NCBI RefSeq assembly: GCF_001680005.1
Contig: NC_033559.1
Coordinates: 992,001-1,056,000, forward strand
Length of the DNA: 64,000 nt
Source: Plasmodium coatneyi
Taxonomy: Eukaryota; Apicomplexa; Aconoidasida; Haemosporida; Plasmodiidae
Direction of reading: 5' to 3'
The position numbers were made by a program, and so were the translations under genes. Positions 44,301-55,600 of the stretch are shown here, piece after piece (position 1 is the first letter of the stretch; the number at the start of each line of letters is the position of its first letter). The notes under the pieces are model-generated. The model made no database searches and was not told the origin of the DNA. It saw only the letters and a program-made list of their open reading frames with translations.

Positions 44301-46830
44301 TCGCCAAATCGTTCTTCATTTTGGCAATCACTTCTCTGTGCTCTTCTTGCACACATTCTAGTTCTTTCTGTAGCGCCTGTAGGGTTGTGTTGTCAGTTGG
44401 GCTATTAGCATTATCAACCGGTTCGGCGTTCATAGAAGATTCACTCTTGTCCTCCCCAATGGTCTGTCCTTCATTATGCTGTTCCTCATTTTTCTCCCTG
44501 CTGTCCATTGCGCCAGACTGTTCATTCATCTGACTTATGTAGTTACCCACCCTTTCGAGAAGCTCATCCACCTGAACTTCATCGCTGTATGGGACCCTCA
44601 CTTTGGAGCAGATATTCCTGAGGAGATTCATTTTGTCATCATACAGCTTAAGGTACTTTTCCTCTGTCTTCAATTTCAACTCCTTCAATTCGTCATTTTT
44701 TAAAATTAACATTTGTTCCTTTTCGCGCGATTTGTTCCGTATGTCATTTAATTCTTTTTCAAAATATTGTTGCTTCGATTTCAATTCTTCCTCATACTGT
44801 TTTATTTTTTTATCGTAGTCCTCCTTCATTTGTTTGTTTTCCTTTTCCTTTTCGCCAAGGAGGCTTTTTAGGTTGTCCAGTTCTTCTCTCATACTTTTGC
44901 TCACTTGATTGTCTGTATCTTTTAATTTTTCTTTCAACACGTTTATTTCATTTTTGTAATTATTTTCTATCTCTGTGATGAGTTTTTCCTTGCCTTCCTT
45001 TTCTTCGTTGATGGCGTTCATTTGCTCTTTCAGTTTGTTAATCAAGTTATCTGAAGAGCTTATTTCATTCTTCAGAGTGTTGATCAGATCGTTCAGTGTA
45101 TTTATTTCTCCATTGAGTCCCTGTTTTTCCATATTTAACGCTGCAATTTCGCTGTTCAACGTGATTACTTTGTTATTTAGTCCCTCCTTTTCATTGGCTA
45201 AGGACTCCTTCTCTTCATTCAGCTTGTTTATCTCTCCACTGAGTGTTTGTTTTTCGTTGTTCAAGAGGTACTTCTCCTCGTGTACTGCATTCATTTCGAC
45301 GCGCAGTTTGTTTATCTCCATTTCGTAGCCACTTTTCAGTTCTGCCAAATTGCTTTTGCTCTCCTCAATTTCATCATTCAGATTGTTTATTTCGTTGATA
45401 TAGCTATTTTTTATCTCCACAAATTCTTTCCTTTTTTCATTCAGCTGGCTATTTAGTGTGTCTATTTCGTTTGTGTATTTTTCCTTCATTTCGTGGAGCT
45501 CTCTTTCCTTAATTTTGAGCAAATCGGTGAGGTTCTGCTCACATTCTACTTCCGCGTCTACCTTTTCTGTACTATCAACTTGGCTGGATGGCTTATCCGG
45601 CGCATCCACGTCACCATTGGAGGAACTGCATTTGGCAATTTCTTTTTCCTTTTCCTTTATCTGATCCTTTAACGAGCAAATTTCTCCATCGTAGGTGTTT
45701 TTTAAGTCCAATATTTCTCTCTCCTTCTCCACAAGGGCGCTGCTCAAATCTTTTATTTCTAATTTGTAGATCTTTAGCTGACAATCATTCTTCGAGAAGC
45801 TACTGCGAAGATCATTCAGCTCATCTTCCATGTGCAGGAAGTCATTTTCCCTGGTCTCAACTTCCTTTTCTCTGACCTTAACATCATTTAATTTTTGAAG
45901 AAGAGCATTTTGTTCCTTTTCTAACTCTTTAATTTTTTCTTCGAAATATTTTTCCTTTTCATTTGCTTTCACGTCCAGCAATTCGATTATCTTTCTTTTC
46001 TCTTCCACATCCTTCCCTAACTGTTCATATATTTTCTCCTTCTCTGTTATCTTTTCGTTAAGAGATTCTATCATTTCGTTTTTTTCCCTTATAAATTCTT
46101 TCAACTCCCTCAGTGTATTTTCCTTTAAAATTACTTTATTGCTCACATTTTCTAGACACTCCTTTTTGTCCTTAACTTCGTACTTTAGTTTTTCCAGCGA
46201 AATTTTAATGTCTGCAATTTCAAAATGGAGTTTTTCTTTTTCTTTATTTTTTTCCAAATACTCCTCCTGCAGATCATTCAGTTTGTCTTCCTTTTTCGAA
46301 ATGAACATTTCTCTGTCATTAATTTTTTCTTCTCTCATATTTATATCCAGCTCCTTTTCGTTTAGTAGATTTTCCTTCTCATTTAGCATGCCAATTTTTT
46401 CTTTAATAAAATTCTCCTTTTCCTTCAACTCCTTTTCGTATGCCTTATCGACTTGTTTATCTTTTTCTATTTTTAGTTCTTTCTCCAAATCCTCAATCTT
46501 CGTTTCGTAATTCACAATTTTGGTCGACAAGGACGTGATAGATCTTAGCGTTTCCTTAAGCTGTTCTTCCAATTCGTAATCTTTACTTCTTTCCATCGTT
46601 CTGGTGCCATTTCCTTCACATTCCCCCTCCTGTTCTTCCTTCTCCTCCTCCTTATCGTCATGTTTGCTCTTCGTTATAATTGTATTGTCGATAATTTTCT
46701 TGTACCAGGAGTTACTTTTGTGATCTTTTTTTTCTCCCTCCTCATTGGCATTTCCTTCATTGTTTTGTGACAACTTGCTTACCTTGTCCGAGTTTTCTTC
46801 CTTCTTTTTCTTCTTAAATTTAAATACCAT
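41383..46830 (-). CDS. ROPE: Repetitive organellar protein (ROPE)-like giant coiled coil, 1,815 aa
   Basis: Single exon. The ATG at 46830 (MVFKFKKKKKEEN) is preferred to the non-ATG codon at 46860. Residues about 80-1380 are almost continuous coiled coil rich in Glu/Lys/Leu/Asn. There are internal quasi-repeats such as LNEKExxLNEKExxI and a run of N-E-E-K-x-x-L / L-N-x-E-I units at about residues 530-640. A distinct tract has tryptophan every seven residues (WEGEAEIWKEDAAKWKADA). Acidic serine-rich breaks occur near residues 430 and 815. The last roughly 350 residues are more globular (DVITVVCLILSEMLSLLFLN), end with short Asn/Asp repeats and lack a membrane helix. The architecture and its place between a DHHC gene and a protein kinase fit Plasmodium ROPE (PFB0145c in P. 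falciparum), from memory. ROPE was described as an organellar protein of invasive stages; its precise role is unclear. Confidence 0.8.
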   Translation of the reverse strand: MVFKFKKKKKEENSDKVSKLSQNNEGNANEEGEKKDHKSNSWYKKIIDNTIITKSKHDDKEEEKEEQEGECEGNGTRTMERSKDYELEEQLKETLRSITSLSTKIVNYETKIEDLEKELKIEKDKQVDKAYEKELKEKENFIKEKIGMLNEKENLLNEKELDINMREEKINDREMFISKKEDKLNDLQEEYLEKNKEKEKLHFEIADIKISLEKLKYEVKDKKECLENVSNKVILKENTLRELKEFIREKNEMIESLNEKITEKEKIYEQLGKDVEEKRKIIELLDVKANEKEKYFEEKIKELEKEQNALLQKLNDVKVREKEVETRENDFLHMEDELNDLRSSFSKNDCQLKIYKLEIKDLSSALVEKEREILDLKNTYDGEICSLKDQIKEKEKEIAKCSSSNGDVDAPDKPSSQVDSTEKVDAEVECEQNLTDLLKIKERELHEMKEKYTNEIDTLNSQLNEKRKEFVEIKNSYINEINNLNDEIEESKSNLAELKSGYEMEINKLRVEMNAVHEEKYLLNNEKQTLSGEINKLNEEKESLANEKEGLNNKVITLNSEIAALNMEKQGLNGEINTLNDLINTLKNEISSSDNLINKLKEQMNAINEEKEGKEKLITEIENNYKNEINVLKEKLKDTDNQVSKSMREELDNLKSLLGEKEKENKQMKEDYDKKIKQYEEELKSKQQYFEKELNDIRNKSREKEQMLILKNDELKELKLKTEEKYLKLYDDKMNLLRNICSKVRVPYSDEVQVDELLERVGNYISQMNEQSGAMDSREKNEEQHNEGQTIGEDKSESSMNAEPVDNANSPTDNTTLQALQKELECVQEEHREVIAKMKNDLAMKEKTIEESNNTIAELTSRINSLNDTISSYKINNSEEKINSYVDEINSLNLTLSALKNKNEQNEQEQLEKQNEIARLSEELSEYKRRADEQSRKTINEKERSESKRGDTRSDSDKEQISESDVEGGGNLKSFLHFPLRKIKGKKRKVSKTEKEIQTELRRNEPDNDQSGKNDKVPETDNQDVDKYKNELEQMEKIIEDLNDKICTLTNEVMHLKNVKNELDERNSTLAKVNKEAEEQREKLDTLSAQLGGANEEIAKLNEEVEKIKKEEAQSREAAKKWEGEAEIWKEDAAKWKADAETWRKEADELKNSADQMNEELYSKENNYMLKLNENIGVIQKLKDSIDASEKEKENYVNEIKDLKNQFEVLKLKHDALSKDYDALNRTYKELEGKKSSPPSGDDLTRDGENKLSIQNGNCEMDQVEEVNYSTGVPKRVDSTLVVSEYVNEIAHLKEEINRLSLLYSNGLNEKNSSDIRIKELLNQLKELEVKDKENEEKIAALTKMNEKMKAKNEKVKSGKWLSRKDRVSNEQASVAEEEGKVIPPDVNEKKNLASEQVNTLEEDKYRVMRIIDECNSEAGGKIIGSYLYTKNVENLHAMNGVKKEDAQLVQKDVITVVCLILSEMLSLLFLNDKFVKNFEQINKNLWKLIYMPEEIKALLLKYFCFMNKLRNYVKKVQGKMDNEGHDDNQGDGHNQRYDDSWFLFQNYLQSSSSMERDMVYFILEEKKNELAELSEHYGGGLRKGGPLSGGKISDILNFSKDEMRLKTIAQLRRDLNFEKKSKILLNRDYQLLLYKYQECVRKLKRVKNMIKQLNLNDSSNKGNFALNRELDKYSDMSNEKCFNVEEDDDDSHGNNKNCIMYDDNNNTKLESQENVLINDVINLRKAQNVKRNNLPNWGRHNMGGRCHEEAAHAVKAMVNGPKIISHNNFTHTNRLSNAPKISAHLEDMKKMKNIFNEFVDCRGDITFVHRSPFC

Positions 46831-48919
46831 TTCGGTTAGGGGGGTTATCTGGTGCGCCAAGTGGGGCCATGCGAAGGGGAAAAGTCACGATATGCACGTC
46901 CACGGGAAGTACTCATCATACGCACATTCATGCAGACGCGTCTATAACACTTCTGCGCATATCCTGGTGTAACTGTGCTTCCTCTTTCAATACCTTCCGA
47001 ACTTTCCTCTACAAAAAACTGGCATAAAATTACTAAAAACTATGCCAGGGGCAAAATGTTAGTACTCAAAAAAACGAAAAATAAAATAACAATACAACAA
47101 AAGGGGCCACTGAGATGGCGTAAACGGGTCGACCTAAATCGAGGTGACGTTGCACAGAAGCAGTGGCAGCTTCGGGGAAACAAAAAAAAAGGGGCAAATG
47201 AGCAAGCAAATCAACGGAGCAAGCACCCTGATGGGGCAAACAGGCGGCAAACAAATTGACAAATTTTTGCTGCTAAGTAGACCATGCCATAAAAAAAGGG
47301 AGGTCCACTCAACGGGAAGCCAGGGGTTCACAAAAAGTGAGGGAAGAATTCCGCAACACGTAAGCACCTATTACTACACAAATGCGTACCACATATGCAT
47401 ATGTATGTGTGCATGTGCCCGCTCAAATATCTGCATTTGCCTATACACATTTGTGCACACAGGTAATTCGCTGGGACAGAAATGGGACAGCCAAACGAAG
47501 GATGCAGGTTTCCCCAATCGGGGGAGAAAAAAAATGAATAAATGCTGACATAAAATGAGGAGCGATCCTCCAATACATTTATTCATTAATCAATCCGTGA
47601 AATTTCACGAAAACGAAACAATTCTCACAATGTGGATGACGCGAAAAATTAAAAATTTAAAAAAAAAAAAAAAAACTTAAACTAAAAAGGGCACAAAAAC
47701 GAATAAAATAATAAAATGCAATAAAACACAGAAGAAGAGGGTTCAAAAAAATAAAAGAAATCAAACATATATACCATTTATTACTATAATGATAAAACGT
47801 GAAAAAGAAAAAAATAAATGTACCATAATGGTAAAATCCCTGCTCTTAAGATATTAAGCCAAGTGAAGCAGCCGAATCTAACCACGCAAAAAAAAAAAAA
47901 ATAAAATAAAGCCAAAACTAGAGCAAAAGCTAACGATGAAAAATAAAAAAAATAAAAAAAAAAGAAACGGAAAAGTGAAGGCTTGGATTTTTTCAATGCA
48001 AATTTAACTTACACATAACATCCACCTATTGCTATTTTTTCTAAGTCCTTTTAATAAACCATTCCACCGAGCAAATAACTGAATAAATGCGTGTAGTGGG
48101 GCGTGTGTAGGTATCCATACATATTTACTCACAGGTTTAAAAACAATAAACATGAAAATAATGCTACACAACGTCAGCGATCGCAGAAGGACGTGATTTG
48201 GCTACACACCCTTCGCACATTCTTCACACATTTTTTTGGGCATTTTCTAACTGCGCAAAGTTCACCTCCCGCTAAACGTTGCCTCCGAAAAGAATAAAAT
48301 ACAAGTGAAAAAACGTTAGTTTCATTCCCACTACAATATTTTAATCACAAAAAAAAAAAAAAAAAAAAAAAAAAGGAAATCCCCGAAAAAAACTCCTACC
48401 AGGCAAATAAACTCCCAAGGGCAACATAAAAAAACGCCTCATGTAACAAAAAAAGGAATGTCAAATTTTTATTTGCACCCTTCCTGTGCAACTGCTGGGA
48501 TTAGAAGTGGGATGCGTACTTTTGCAGGTCGGCGAAAACATCCTGAAGTACTCAATTCTGTATCTTTGGCAAAAAAAAAAAAAAATTCCCACCAATGTTT
48601 ACGCATGTTGACTAATTTTACGCCTTCCGTTCATCCAAGTTGACAGTCCTAGTTTTTCAATCCTAGGGTTCTTTCCAAAAGGGCGAGCCCATAACTACAG
48701 AAGAATTACCCCCTTTCCCGGTACTTCACGTCTGCACATGCACATTATCGCGAATATAAGGCGCATCGCCTTTGCTATATTATAAGGAAAGGCCATAATA
48801 CCACCCCTAACGTTTGGTGTGGTCTTTTTCCAGTGAACTTCTCACAAAAAGCGCCACAACGGGCAAAATTCTAAACGGTGCAACCCTTTATATTTACATA
48901 AACGGAAAGAACATTCCCA
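46831..48919. other. Intergenic, 5' flank of the ROPE-like gene
   Basis: About 2.1 kb. Less A/T-rich to about 47570, then AT-rich with long poly-A tracts (47657-47676, 48349-48374). Open frames at 46975, 47134 and 47144 overlap on both strands and show no features. Confidence 0.5.
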
Positions 48920-49127
48920 CCGGAAAAATTGACATCTTCACATGATAAGAATAAAGGTGTAGGAGAAGCACCTACCTCTGTACACAAACAAATCTGCATC
49001 ACTTTGGATAAGTCCCATTCCAAAATAGGAGGAAACTTTTTTTATGGAAGCAAATATAAAACTTTAATTAAAAATGAACTTGTTTTAATTACAACGACAA
49101 ACGCGTTAAAAATGAAATTTGAAAAAG
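48920..49127 (+). other. Exon-like open segment with a strong donor, no partner found
   Basis: The segment is open from about 48890 and reads non-random, moderately complex protein (HKQICITLDKSHSKIGGNFF, then KTLIKNELVLITTTNALKMK). It ends at a strong donor (GAAAAAG then GTAAGA at 49128). No acceptor, start exon or following exon is convincing. It may be part of an unrecognised small gene on the plus strand, or chance. Confidence 0.25.
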
Positions 49128-49674
49128 GTAAGAAGGGAAAAAATGATGAATAAATGAAATGATAATGGGGTACCAACGAAAAAAAAAAAAGTATTCCCTG
49201 ACACGAACATGCACTGAAGGTAAATGTCCTTAACTCGTAGCCGAAAGAATCGCGAAACGCTACGTAGAAAGGACATCCACATGACATCGAATTAACAAAA
49301 AATAATTTGATGGACATACACAACTAAAACAACTTGGTAGACATCGCATGATATCTTTTAAAAGTGAAAAATAAAACTTTTTAATTGGGGCACTGGAAAA
49401 GGTCAGTGCGGCGGGTTACGAAGAAGGGCATATAAAGGGGACATGTTCACGTGGCGCCAGTCGGGACAGGTTCACATAGTCCATTCCGATCAGACGAACC
49501 GCAGTCGCACGACTTGTGAATAACCAATGCGCAATGCGTTAAAGGGGGGGAGGAAGCCATTCTGTTGGTTTTTTTCAAGCTTACTTCTTTCCTCTTTTTC
49601 GTCTTTCACTTTTCCCCTTTTTCCCTCTTTTTTTTTTCTACCCTAGTAACACTCCCCAATGTGAATGCGTATTT
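49128..49674. other. 3' flank of the protein kinase gene
   Basis: A mixture of poly-A, a less A/T-rich patch (49390-49530) and a poly-T/CT stretch near 49600-49645. Nothing is recognised. Confidence 0.5.
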
Positions 49675-52600
49675 CTAGGCAGCATCAGCCTGCTTCGTTA
49701 TGTCCTCCTTTGAATCGAGATAGTTTGAGGAAAGGTTATTCATCCGTTGGACATCTACCTCTGCGCATTCTGCGTCACCGTCGTCATGCACATTTGGCTC
49801 TGCTTTTCCATTTTCGCCGCCTTCCTTGCCGCCCTCTTCGTTTTCAGATTCCCCCAGCTTCGTCTCACCCACGTGCAAGTGGTCCAGAGACCTGCTGTTT
49901 TCGTCTCGCAACTTAATTTCGAAGAAGTCAAAGTTTTCTCGTTTTAATTGCTGGTAAAACATTTCCGGTTCGCAGGACTTAGAGCCCAAAGCTTTGTTCC
50001 TTCTCCGTTTGTTCTTATCATTAAAGAAAAAAATATTTTTGAAAAAATTTCGAAAAATATTATTTTTCCTCTTCCCATTGTTCACTTTGAGAATATCCCT
50101 AATTTCGAAAATGGAACTCGGTTTCCTCCGTAGGAGTCTCTTTTTCGTTAAAAATTTATGACCAAGTAGATGTGCAACCTTTGCCCTTTTTTCAGGATTA
50201 TTTTGCAAACACGACTCAACAAAGAAGCAGAACTGTTTGCTAAAACCGGAGCAGAGATTAATTTTAGGAGAGGAATCCACAATCTGTTTTATAGATTCCT
50301 CAATATCTTTTTTCCCTTTCCATGGCAATGCACACATAACACTTTCGTATATAGTTATTCCTAACGACCAGATGTCTGCTGAGCAGTTATACTTTTCTCT
50401 CTTCAAAATTTCTGGAGAAATATAATAAAGAGTTCCCACAACTTCACGCAATTTTAGATCTTCTACCTTTTCGCAAGATCCGAAGTCTACTATCTTTGCC
50501 ACTCCACTTTTCGAAAAAACGATATTCGTCGGTTTGATGTCCCTATGCACTAAACATAAGGGGCATTCGTTATGCAAATAATTTAACGCCTTTAATACGT
50601 CGTCTAAAATGTGCACCAACACATCTTCAGTTATCCTTCCACACTTTTTATATAAATCGAATAATGTTCCCCCTGAGAGGAACTCACACACTATGACCAG
50701 GTAGCAGGGAGGCCAGAAAAAGGATTCATGGTACTTAACAATATTAGGGTGGTTGCAAATTTGCAAGAAATGCACCTCCTTCATGATTCTCTTCAGACTG
50801 TTTTCTTTACTTAAATAGCGCAAGTTAATAATTTTCAGGCTCACCAAATTCTCTTCGTCATAGCTGCTCTGATCGCTGCTTTGACCGCTGTCTTTATCGT
50901 TGCCTTCATCGATGCACTCATCGTTCCTTTTATCGATGCTATCCCCCGCTGTTCCTTCCACTTCTTTGGTTCCCTCGCCTACTTCGTTTTCCTTCTCCAG
51001 GCCTGCGTCTTTTTCTGCCTTCTCTTCAAGCTGCTTACCAGTATCATCCCCTTCCTCCCCCCTCCACGCGGAAAACACCACCCCATGAGCCCCCTTACAA
51101 ACCACCTTATTAATTTTGTACACTCGAGACCACTTACCCACTGTGTTCTCTCCTAACCACCCCGTGTCTTCTTTGTATACCTTTACAGAGCCATACCCAT
51201 TATGGACGTATAAATTTTTCTTAAAAAACTCCACGGTATCATCTAAAATGAAGTTGATCCTTTCGGCAATCTTCTCGAAATTATTAATCATCTCATTTGA
51301 GCTTCCTGTGGGATCACTTTTTTGCCTCTTCAAATCAAGGTTTTCGCTGCATCCCAAGTTGGCCCTGTCCGCCGTTCTTAGCTCTCCATCTTTGGGGCAG
51401 AAAAAAGCGTCACTCTGTTCCTTGCCAAACAAAGCACATTTCTTTTCTTCGACCTGACTCGTTTCGCACACTGCGTTTGTAATATCGTCCCTCACAATGT
51501 TGGCGCTAATTTCGCTGCCTTCTTCGTCACCCCTTCGTAGTACGCACTTGTCCTCCTCGGTAAGAGTTCCCCCCTTTGCGTCCTTCACTTCGTCGTTTTG
51601 GTTACTCAGTGCACTCATTTGTGAGCCTTCCCCCGGGGATGTTTTTCCTCCGGCGAACTCGTTCCACGAGTGTCTACCCTTACTACCGTTACTACAACTT
51701 CTAGGGCTGCTACCTATTTGGCCACTCGCGCCCGTTGCTCCGTCGTCCGATCCTGCACACACGAGCTCCTCCACTTCGCTCGTGCCACAAATGATCTTAT
51801 GTACCTCACGAGTTCCATTCTGCGAATTCACTGCAGTTGTCCCAGTCTCATCATTCTTGTCCTCCTCACCAGTGCATCCTCCATCGACCGCACCCGCCGA
51901 AACTTTCGCAACATCCCGCACTTCCCTCCCCCCCGGGCGACAAACCAACTCGGCGTTATATCTACATTCATACGAAATCGATTCCTGGTTGGTCCCCCCC
52001 GCATCACTCATTTTCGCCCCTTCCTCGAAAAAGGGGAAATTTTTAAAAATTGAGAATATCCCAACTTCGCTCCTTATTTTAAAAATCCCATTATGTAGGG
52101 CATTTTTCCCTTTGGAAAAATAAAGCCTTAATTTCTCCCCGTTAAATAAATCATGCTCGCTATGAAAAAAATTAAATCTCTCTGTCTGCTCTGGAATGGG
52201 ATTATTATTTTTGCCACATAAATTTGTCTCTGTTTTTTGCTTGTTCAGTTCCTTTACATTTTCCCTATCCTCACACATCGTTCTATGATATTCCGATTGC
52301 GCCCTGTCCAAGTAGGTTCGTCCCATCTCGCCATCTTTCACGTCAATTTCCGATCCGCTTATCTTGTTTAATTGGTCAGCTCTACCTGAGACACAACTTT
52401 TGTCAACGTCGCTCCTCTTTAAGACATCCCCCCTGCTGTGCTCTTGAGTGTAATTCCCCTCACAGTTGGCCAACGGGGCAGAAGAAGTCCCCTCCTCACT
52501 AATGCCAAACGCTTTATATTCATTCTTCAAATTGTTCCTACTCCTGTTAATGATAAAATTTCTGTTGGTATACTTCTCGCCAGTTGTGTTGTTTCTTCTT

Positions 52601-55600
52601 TCTTTGTAGCAATTCTTAAGAAGGCTGTCCAAGGGGTGTCTCCACTTGTCTTCATTTCTTTTACAATTATTCACATAGGGGTTGTTACTCCCTTCTATTC
52701 TATCATAGTAGAACCCGTTTGAACTTCCCACATTTGATTCTTCTCTCATGTGTGTAGTACAATTAGGGGGAAAATTGCATTCCCCTCCTCCTTTAGCTAA
52801 CAATTTATTTTTTACAAATTCATTTACATGAACATCATTACTCCGATTTGTAGCCACCGTGGGGCTCATTTCTGGTGAATCTTGTACCACGTACCCATTT
52901 CTATTTCTTATATGAAACACTTTTTTGTTTTTCGTTTTATCACTTCTCCGTATTGGAGTAAAGAGGGGGAAGATGGTTCTGCCGCTTTTTAATGGAAAAA
53001 CATCCTTCACATTTTGATTCTTCACCCTTCTTCGATGATCTTCTTCTTTTATTTTTATGTTTTCCAGTTCTAACTGCATGCAGGAGTGATCCATTTCATT
53101 CTTCCTATTCGTCGAGAAAATAGATTTGTTAATTCGATCCAACAGGGTTTCCTTCATAGGGGGGTAATTCCCTCCCTGACCAACTTTTTCCTCACTGCCT
53201 GCTTGGTCACCACAAAAGGGCTTGTTAGTAACATCTTGTCCACCACAACGGGTGAAGTTCATTTGGCTGGGGGTGCTAACTTGTATGTTTTGCCTGGACG
53301 CCCAATTAGGAATACTTATAATACCATAATTGGTACCATTCATGCAGAACTCATTTTTGCTGTTCCTAACATGACCACTTCGCATGCTATCATTTTGTCG
53401 CTGATTTTTCGACCCACTCATTATATTCATTATGTGGTCACTATGGTTGGATCTGCTCACGGGGGAATGTTCTTCCCCCACCTTTTGAGTTACGTCTACC
53501 CCAGTGGTCAACTTGTCATGTGCGGTTACAACACGATGGTGAACTGAGCTAAAAGGATGGTTTGTCCTTCTGTCCTTCATGTTCGCCTCCTCTTCCCCCT
53601 TCGGTTCACCCAAGTGGGTATTGCTAAACATGTCATGAACGTGAAATAGCTTATATTGTATTGTTTTCCCCGTCGCTAGGTTACTATGTCTTCCTCCTCT
53701 TCCAAATTTTACACTTGAAAAATGGAGCCTTTTTTCTTTCTTTCCATTCCATACATTGTCACAATTTTTTTCTTTTTCCAATGGTGTCTTATCCGTTTTA
53801 AGCCCCACCTGACCTGCTACACATGGCTTCCTTTTCACGTCAATATTTTGTATGCTGTATGGTGATGACCCTCCTTTGAGCTCATCCGTTACGTTGAACT
53901 TCCAATTTAAGGGGGACGACTGATCTTCCATTGTGTCCATTCTGCGTGAGTATCCACTTGAGAGCACTTTTTCGTGGGAACTGCTTTGACCCTCATTGAA
54001 ATCACATATATACCCATTTACGACAAAAGGGCGTTCTCCACCTTGCTTCATCATTAACCTGCTTTCATTCCTCAGCCTATTTGGTGACGTCTCCCTATTC
54101 GATGTACCCTCCAAATGGGGGGAAGTGGGCTCCTTTTCATCCCCACGCACCATGTCGCCCTTCTCTCTATCGCTCGAAGAATTGCCCTTTCTCCCCCTAC
54201 TTGGGAACTTCCCATTTGTTTCACCTTTCTCCACAAATATTGACGTACCCTTTGGGGCGAGCAAAATAGTATTTCTTATATGTTGTACTACACCATGTTC
54301 CTTAGGTAGGTCCTTACACTTCCCATCCCCCTCTTTCTTCACATTCCTACTGCTACTGCTGCAGCTCCTCCGGTTACCATCCTTCTTACAGGCGTTGTTA
54401 CCTCTTCTTTTCCTCAAAAAAATCACATTGTTTTTTAAAAAATTTACTGTGCTGACATTGGAATACACCTTCGCTGCTCTGTTTATGTGATGAACGCAGC
54501 GATAAGTGCAATTATCCGTCTTTATCTCTACTTCATTTAGGGAATGCAACATTTTCTTCTTCCCTATATCGGCGCTGAATAAAGTTTGTCGTTCTGTACC
54601 GTTGCTGCGAAGTGCGTTGTGGGTTTGTTCCCTTTTACCTTCCCTTTCTTCTGGATGGGTGATGTCTCCCTGTGCGATAGGGTGTATATTCACGGTACGG
54701 GCCTTCTTTTCTGTACCTTCCATTTCAGCCCCTTCCGGAGATGCTATATCAGAACCAATAGACTCACTTTTGCCTTCTACGCTAACAGGGTTTCTTATAG
54801 CACTCCCACTGTTTATCCCATTACATGCTTCCCCTTCCATTTTTGAGTGCTCCCAATTTTTCTCTTCGTTTTTATATTCTAAAATGTTGTCATCTGAGTG
54901 GTGGCTGCCTATAGGGGAATTGCCCAACTTTACCACATCAAACGTTGCTGCATCTCCATTGTTTAAATTCCCCATTTGATGATTTTCCCTATCTTGGATC
55001 CCCCCGTGTGTTGCAGCGTCATCGACCGATTCGGCACTCCTAACTGTGCTCATATCGGTCTCTCCTCCTTTTGTCCGCTCCTCATTTTCGTGTACTCCAT
55101 TTTCATCATCCTGTAGTTTTCCTTCGAGATTAACCACACTATTTCCACATAGAGCAAAATCGTTGTTATCCCAGTTCATGATATTCCTCTTTGCGAGTGT
55201 GTTCCCCAAATGGGAATCCTTAGACATAGATCCCTTCACACTTTCGAAAATTCCATTCGTGAATTCCCCACTTTCAGAATTGCTTCCTTCACATTTTTCC
55301 AATTTCATTTTTGTTAAATTTACCGCTTTACTAATATGGCGCTCAAAATGTTGTGGCGGAACATGCGAACAGCAACCTCTGCGATGGTATCCTTTGGGGT
55401 AACATGTCAAAGGGTTATTTGACTCATTCGAGGGACTCACCAAGAGGCTTGTTTTCCCTTCGTTTTCACAATCAACACTGATGTTCCTTCGAGGGAGGGA
55501 GTACCTCATGGTGCTTTTATCCCTTACAAGGGTGTTATCACCCCAGGCGGGTTCTTGGCTACTGCTCCGAAGAAATTCTGCAACGGGTGTAATTTTACTT

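Noticed and set aside
41708..46510. Many plus-strand open frames across the ROPE-like gene
   Set aside because: They are antisense shadows of a long Glu/Lys/Leu-rich coiled-coil frame. They encode Ser/Phe/Leu-rich nonsense and mostly lack ATG starts or splice logic.
49747..55402. Plus-strand open frames across the kinase gene
   Set aside because: Antisense shadows of the 2,091-aa frame, with no family motifs.
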